In this document: positions 4,649-8,736 of the stretch, piece after piece
How the letters are laid out: each line of letters opens with the position of its first letter
How positions within the stretch are numbered: position 1 is the first letter of the stretch
Assembly: GCA_035544835.1 (NCBI GenBank)
Contig: DASZZV010000423.1
Location: 1 to 8,736 of the forward strand
Direction: 5' to 3'
DNA: 8,736 bases
DNA from: DASZZV01 sp035544835
GTDB lineage: Bacteria; Acidobacteriota; Thermoanaerobaculia; Gp7-AA8
The notes under the pieces: generated by a model
The model's database searches: none
Told to the model about the DNA's origin: nothing
Seen by the model: only the letters and a program-made list of their open reading frames with translations
Made by a program: the position numbers and the translations under genes

Positions 4649-6568
4649 TTGACTGAAGACCCGGGATCACCGCAGCAGGCTATACACACCCACAAGGATG
4701 TGAGCCGCAGGAAACTCATCTCGCTCTCTCTTCTCGCTCTTGGAATCGTCTATGGAGACATCGGCACGAGCCCTCTTTATGCGATGCGCGAGTGCTTCTA
4801 CGGTTCTCACCCCGTGCCGCCTACCCAGGCAAACATCTTTGGTGTTCTATCTCTGATTTTCTGGTCGCTGGTTGTGGTCGTTACGGTCAAGTATCAGGTC
4901 TACGTTCTTCGCTTCGACAACAGAGGCGAGGGGGGGATCCTCGCTCTCATGGGTCTGGTGCGGATGGACAAGGCGCGAAAGGGAACTGTCCACTCCACTC
5001 TGATCATTCTGGGCGTTTTCGGCGCGTCGCTGTTGTACGGCGATGGGATGATCACACCCGCGATCTCTGTCCTCAGTGCCGTTGAGGGACTGGAGATTGC
5101 GACGCCGCTGTTCAAACCATACGTCCTTCCTCTCACGATCATCATTCTCGTGCTGCTCTTTCTCTTTCAGCGCCGTGGTACGGCTGGAATCGGCTCCGTC
5201 TTCGGTCCGATCATGCTGGTCTGGTTTTCCACGCTGGCGTTGATGGGGATTCGCGGCATTCTCTGGCATCCAGCGGTTCTTTGGGCCTTGAACCCCGTTG
5301 ATGGAATTCGTTTTTTCATCCGCAATGGTGTGCGTGGCTTTTTAGTGCTGGGGGCAGTCTTCCTGGTGACGACCGGAGGCGAGGCCCTTTACGCCGACCT
5401 GGGTCATTTTGGAAAAAAACCGATCCAGATCGCCTGGTTCAATATCGTTGGGCCTGCTCTGGTCCTTCACTATCTGGGTCAGGGTGCGCTGCTGCTGAAG
5501 AGCCCCGCAGCGGCCCACAACCCTTTCTTTCTGCTGGCTCCGAGCTGGGCGCTTTATCCGCTGGTTGCTCTGGCGACCATGGCGACCGTGATCGGTTCCC
5601 AGGCAATCATCTCGGGAGTCTTCTCACTCACACGTCAAGCCATTCAACTCGGATACCTTCCTCGGATGGAAATCGTCCATACCTCCGGGGCCGAGATCGG
5701 TCAGATCTACATTCCCTCGGTCAACTGGGCAATCATGGTTGCGACCATCGCTCTCGTCGTGGGTTTCCGGACATCCGGGAATCTGGCTGGAGCATATGGT
5801 GTGGCAGTCAGCGCCACGATGATCATTACCACGGTGCTTGCGTACGTTGTGGCCCGCGACCGTTTGGGCTGGTCGGCTATGACAGCCGGGTTGATTACCG
5901 CCGGCTTCCTCATCGCCGATTTCGCGTTTCTGGGGGCGAATCTGGTCAAGGTTGCCGAAGGTGGATGGTTCCCGCTGCTGATCGGATCGGTGATGTTCAC
6001 ACTAATGACTACATGGCGCCGAGGTCGCGAGATTCTTAGTGAGAAACTTCGCGAAGGGGCTTTATCACCCGAGCTGTTTGTTCAAGCTCTGCGAAAGAGG
6101 CCCCCGATTCGTGTTCAGGGAACGGCCGTATTCATGCACCGAGCAGTCGACGTCATTCCGCCCGCGCTGCTTCATAGCCTCAAGCACTACAAGGCGCTGC
6201 ATCAGCAGGTTGTGCTGCTTACGATCGTCACGGAAGAGGTGGCCCGGTTACAAGAGGAAGAAAGGATTCGAGTCGAGGATATCGGCGAGGGTATTTATCG
6301 CGTAACGGGGCGTTACGGTTACATGGAGGAGCCCGATGTGCCCGGTTTGCTTGCCGGCATCTCTGAGAAGGGAATCCAATTCCCTCCCATGGACACTACC
6401 TACTTCCTGGGCAGAGAGACTCTGATCGTCACTAAACGACCAAGCGGTATGGCCTTCTGGCGAGAAAAAATCTTTGCATCGATGATGCGAAATGCGGCCA
6501 GCGCCAGCCGTTTCTTCAGCCTGCCGCCGAATCGGGTCGTTGAGCTCGGCGCACAAATCGAGCTCTGA
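4649..6568 (+). CDS. kup: Kup (KUP/HAK/KT) potassium uptake transporter
   Basis: A 639-residue inner-membrane K+ importer, presumed K+/H+ symporter, close to the usual bacterial Kup length (E. coli about 622). Family signatures are all present: YGDIGTSPLYA (35-45), NRGEGGILALMGL (91-103), YGDGMITPAISVLSAVEGLE (130-149), TTGGEALYADLGHFG (241-255), GSQAIISGVFSLTRQA (316-331) and GQIYIPSVNW (351-360). About twelve membrane segments occupy residues 24-455. A cytoplasmic C-terminal domain follows, with GTAVFMHR (491-498) and TTYFLGRE (583-590). The start is TTG at 4649, preceded by GGAG eight bases upstream; the first Met (residue 46) lies past the conserved GDIGTSPLY and cannot be the start. A GTG at residue 18 is the only near alternative. 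First gene of a tight operon with a KdpD-like kinase and a KdpE-like regulator, which probably control its expression. Confidence 0.97.
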   Translation: MTEDPGSPQQAIHTHKDVSRRKLISLSLLALGIVYGDIGTSPLYAMRECFYGSHPVPPTQANIFGVLSLIFWSLVVVVTVKYQVYVLRFDNRGEGGILALMGLVRMDKARKGTVHSTLIILGVFGASLLYGDGMITPAISVLSAVEGLEIATPLFKPYVLPLTIIILVLLFLFQRRGTAGIGSVFGPIMLVWFSTLALMGIRGILWHPAVLWALNPVDGIRFFIRNGVRGFLVLGAVFLVTTGGEALYADLGHFGKKPIQIAWFNIVGPALVLHYLGQGALLLKSPAAAHNPFFLLAPSWALYPLVALATMATVIGSQAIISGVFSLTRQAIQLGYLPRMEIVHTSGAEIGQIYIPSVNWAIMVATIALVVGFRTSGNLAGAYGVAVSATMIITTVLAYVVARDRLGWSAMTAGLITAGFLIADFAFLGANLVKVAEGGWFPLLIGSVMFTLMTTWRRGREILSEKLREGALSPELFVQALRKRPPIRVQGTAVFMHRAVDVIPPALLHSLKHYKALHQQVVLLTIVTEEVARLQEEERIRVEDIGEGIYRVTGRYGYMEEPDVPGLLAGISEKGIQFPPMDTTYFLGRETLIVTKRPSGMAFWREKIFASMMRNAASASRFFSLPPNRVVELGAQIEL

Positions 6569-6574
6569 CGTCAG
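6542..6574 (+). promoter_or_regulatory. Hairpin and perfect palindrome at the kup-kinase junction
   Basis: GAGCTC at 6542-6547 and again at 6560-6565 can pair across a 12-base loop just before the kup stop codon. CTGACGTCAG (6565-6574) is a perfect 10-base palindrome that contains the kup TGA and ends exactly before the kinase GTG. The structures may affect translational coupling or bind a dimeric regulator. This could also be coincidence. Confidence 0.35.
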
Positions 6575-8020
6575 GTGGAAAGCCGATCGACTGGAACCGT
6601 GCTTCGCGCGTTGGCTTCTTCTGCCGCCGTCGTCGTAGCGGCAGTCCTGGCGCGGAGTCTGGACGCCAACGCCACCACGGCAGCCCTCGTTCTGAATCTG
6701 ATCGTCGTCATCGCCTCGGTGTGGGGCAGGTTCGTGGTTGGTGCGGCCGCGGCGCTCGCGGCCGGACTCACGTTCAATTTCTTTTTTCTCCAGCCCACAG
6801 GGTCGTTTCACATCGCGAGCCCTGAGGACTGGTTATCCTTTGGCCTTTTTCTGTTTGCTTCGGCGTTGACCAGTCGTGTCGTGAGCCTTTCTCTGGAACG
6901 AGCCGAGAGAGCCAACGCCCGGCAACGAGACATTGAGACGCTGTATGACCTCACCTTCGGCATCCTCTCCCGTGAGGCTCATGGAGAGGCGCTGGAGGCC
7001 GCACTCGGTCGAGCCATCGAGTCGCTGCAACCGCAGCGAGGCGGCTATGTCGAGTTTCATGATCAATCCACCCACTCCGTTCTCTGGTTCGGCGAGCCTC
7101 CAACGACCCAACAGGACCAGCGACTCAGGACGGTTCGTATTCATCAGCAGGTGCTTTCTTTCGCAAATGGAAAGCTGAATGATCACTACGCACCGGTTCG
7201 CGTCGGGGCCACTTCCCGCGGAGTCATCGTATTGATCGGAACTGCGGCGACCATGGCCGCAGTAGAAGCGATGGGAAGCCTGATGTCGCTTGCACTGGAG
7301 AGAGAGGATCTCATTACCACACGGATGCACGTGGAAGCGCTGCGTGAGGGAGATGCTCTCCGGACATCTTTCTTCAGAGCGGTCTCTCACGATTTGTCGA
7401 CACCCCTGGCCGCGATCTCGATTCATGCCGAGTCGTTACTGCGAACGCTGACGGCTCAACATCAGTCACTTCCGGCCGTGCAGGAAATCCTCCAGGAAAG
7501 TGCCCGGCTACGCAGACGCATTCAGAGTCTGCTTTCGCTGGCGCGACTCGATGCCGGCAAGATCAAGCTCTCTCCGGAACCCACGCCTCCAGCGGATCTC
7601 TTTCGCGCGGCACGGGAGCACCTGACTTTTCTCACGCAGTCCAGGTCACTCAAGGTTGAGGTTTCCAACGACTGTCGCGATGCCTTTGTCGATCCCCTCA
7701 TCGCTACCGAGATTCTCGTCAATCTCGTCGAGAATGCCGATCGGGCCGCACCGGCAGGAGGCGAAATCGAATTGATCGCCATGAACCATGGCGCGACCAG
7801 CGTGCGACTCGGCGTCCTCGATCGTGGTGCAGGAATCGGCGAGCAGGATCCCGGGGAACAGAGCGATCGTCTCGCCGACCTTCCGCACAAAGGTCTCGGT
7901 CTGGAGATCGTCCGCTCCTTCGTGACTCTCAGCGGCGGCCAATTTGCGCTGGAAGGGAGAGAGGGTGGAGGGACGGCGGCCTGGCTATCGCTGCCGTCGA
8001 GCAGGCAGGTTCAGGCATGA
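6575..8020 (+). CDS. KdpD-like sensor histidine kinase (DUF4118-GAF-HisKA-HATPase), lacking the KdpD/USP input domains
   Basis: A 481-residue membrane kinase that should phosphorylate the adjacent KdpE-like regulator. Residues 10-105 form the four-helix DUF4118 domain of KdpD, with the telltale NFFFLQPTGSFHIASPEDWL (68-87). Residues 115-250 are a GAF-like region. The dimerisation H-box AVSHDLSTPLAAI (269-281) carries His272. The ATPase domain shows an N-box NLVENADR (383-390), G1 LDRGAGIG (415-422) and G2 HKGLGLEIV (438-446); the F-box is not recognisable. E. coli KdpD is about 894 residues. The missing part is its N-terminal Walker-type KdpD domain and USP domain, and kup lies directly upstream, so this is not a sequence truncation at an edge. 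The GTG at 6575 follows the kup stop by 6 bases and lacks a clear ribosome-binding site; a GTG at residue 9 is an alternative. Kup and this gene are in the same frame. Confidence 0.9.
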   Translation: MESRSTGTVLRALASSAAVVVAAVLARSLDANATTAALVLNLIVVIASVWGRFVVGAAAALAAGLTFNFFFLQPTGSFHIASPEDWLSFGLFLFASALTSRVVSLSLERAERANARQRDIETLYDLTFGILSREAHGEALEAALGRAIESLQPQRGGYVEFHDQSTHSVLWFGEPPTTQQDQRLRTVRIHQQVLSFANGKLNDHYAPVRVGATSRGVIVLIGTAATMAAVEAMGSLMSLALEREDLITTRMHVEALREGDALRTSFFRAVSHDLSTPLAAISIHAESLLRTLTAQHQSLPAVQEILQESARLRRRIQSLLSLARLDAGKIKLSPEPTPPADLFRAAREHLTFLTQSRSLKVEVSNDCRDAFVDPLIATEILVNLVENADRAAPAGGEIELIAMNHGATSVRLGVLDRGAGIGEQDPGEQSDRLADLPHKGLGLEIVRSFVTLSGGQFALEGREGGGTAAWLSLPSSRQVQA

Positions 8021-8706
8021 GGGACAGTTGCGTCGTGGTCGTGGTCGATGATGACCCGTCGCTCCTTCACGGCTTGAGCGGAGAGTTGGTCGCTGCCGGC
8101 TACGTGGTCTTTGAAGCGAGAAGCTCCAATGAAGCGGTTGCAGCGTTTCGGCGGGAGGGCGCAGATCTCATCGTCACCGATCTCTCCATGCCGGGTGGTG
8201 ACGGGTTTAGACTCATCGAGACGGTCCGGCGGGAGAGTGCGGTACCCATCCTGGTTCTCTCCGTTCGCGACGGCGAGTCCGACAAAGTCCGGGCCCTCGA
8301 TCTCGGCGCCGACGACTACGTGACCAAACCGTTCGCCGTGGGAGAACTGCTGGCCCGGGTGCGCTCGCAGTTGCGCCGTTCCAGCCTTGGCGCAGCACCG
8401 ATTCTGCGGTTTCCCGGCCTGATCATTGACGTCGAGCGGAAGATCGTGACCCGTGACGTCAGCGAAATCCACCTCACGCCGACGGAATTCGCGATCCTGA
8501 TTCAACTGGCCAGCCGTCCTGGCAAGCCGGTGACTCCGAATGAGATCATTCGAACCGTCTGGAATGGCGCGCCAGGAACGACTGTCGACGCCGTGCGGGT
8601 ACACGTCAGCTCACTGAGAAAAAAAATCGAGCGCGACCCCGCCGAACCGCGATACATCGTCACCGAGCCGTGGGTCGGCTATCGATTCATCGCCGAACCG
8701 GAGTGA
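8017..8706 (+). CDS. kdpE: KdpE-like response regulator, OmpR/PhoB family
   Basis: A 229-residue DNA-binding response regulator, the typical length of KdpE. The receiver domain (6-119) has acidic-pocket residues Asp11-Asp12, phosphoacceptor Asp55 in VTDLSMPG, the switch residue Ser82 in ILVLSVRD, and Lys104 in DDYVTKPF. The run VLSVRDGESDKVRALDLGAD (80-99) is strongly KdpE-like. The winged-helix domain (about 128-227) has TPTEFAIL (154-161), a recognition helix around TTVDAVRVHVSSLRKKI (188-204) and the wing motif VGYRF (220-224). Its ATG overlaps the kinase stop (ATGA, 8017-8020), so the two should be made in step. It is expected to bind upstream of its target operon, most simply the kup operon itself. 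The symbol rests on subfamily resemblance, although no kdpFABC is visible here. Confidence 0.92.
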   Translation: MRDSCVVVVVDDDPSLLHGLSGELVAAGYVVFEARSSNEAVAAFRREGADLIVTDLSMPGGDGFRLIETVRRESAVPILVLSVRDGESDKVRALDLGADDYVTKPFAVGELLARVRSQLRRSSLGAAPILRFPGLIIDVERKIVTRDVSEIHLTPTEFAILIQLASRPGKPVTPNEIIRTVWNGAPGTTVDAVRVHVSSLRKKIERDPAEPRYIVTEPWVGYRFIAEPE

Positions 8707-8710
8707 GGGA

Positions 8711-8736
8711 GATTTCGGATTTCGGATTTCGAATTT
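8711..8736. repeat. Heptamer tandem array: GATTTCG units, running off the edge
   Basis: Three perfect copies of GATTTCG (8711-8731) and the start of a degenerate fourth (AATTT), beginning 4 bases after the kdpE stop codon. It has the same seven-base period and AT-rich bias as arrays A and B but a distinct unit. The right end is not in the window. Confidence 0.85.

Noticed and set aside
4331..4670. Small open frames on both strands in the gap before kup
   Set aside because: No recognisable product, mutually overlapping, and several cross the REP-like element.
6248..6811. Minus-strand open frame of 187 codons across the kup-kinase junction
   Set aside because: It is antisense to two well-supported genes, polar and low in hydrophobic residues, without any motif.
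8011..8604. Minus-strand open frame of 197 codons opposite kdpE
   Set aside because: It mirrors the response-regulator gene; the receiver and winged-helix motifs on the plus strand settle the coding strand.

Overview
The window looks like chromosomal DNA from a moderately GC-rich Gram-negative-type bacterium. It encodes a small predicted outer-membrane beta-barrel protein with a signal peptide and a terminal Phe, has tRNA genes with encoded CCA, and uses GTG and TTG starts freely. The AT-rich seven-base tandem repeats between genes, and a REP-like element with TCATCCCGA arms, make me lean towards Acidobacteriota or a similar environmental lineage. That assignment is an inference from style, not from a marker gene.

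Left part (1-2330, minus strand): a two-gene housekeeping operon. A fold-type I PLP aminotransferase (944-2119) overlaps by four bases (ATGA) with lysS, a class II lysyl-tRNA synthetase that runs off the left edge. Upstream lie two arrays of four perfect heptamers each. They are inverted relative to each other and bracket an 84-base GC-rich segment that holds a putative -10 box and two hairpins.

Middle (2329-4297): two plus-strand tRNA-Val genes (anticodons CAC and GAC), each followed by a terminator with the same 6-bp stem. Between them is a convergent pair: a six-helix membrane protein of unknown function (DUF6498-like) and a small outer-membrane barrel protein. A third, degenerate set of heptamers lies upstream of the barrel gene. 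A stretch of about 400 bases without a gene follows and contains an inverted-repeat element.

Right part (4649-8706, plus strand): a compact potassium operon. The Kup transporter is followed 6 bases after its stop codon by a KdpD-like sensor kinase, which overlaps by ATGA with a KdpE-like response regulator. The kinase keeps the four-helix DUF4118 membrane domain and the catalytic core of KdpD but lacks the large cytoplasmic KdpD/USP input region. No kdpFABC pump is present in the window. The simplest reading is a KdpDE-type two-component system dedicated to, or at least co-expressed with, a Kup transporter. Another heptamer array begins 4 bases after the last stop codon and runs off the right edge.
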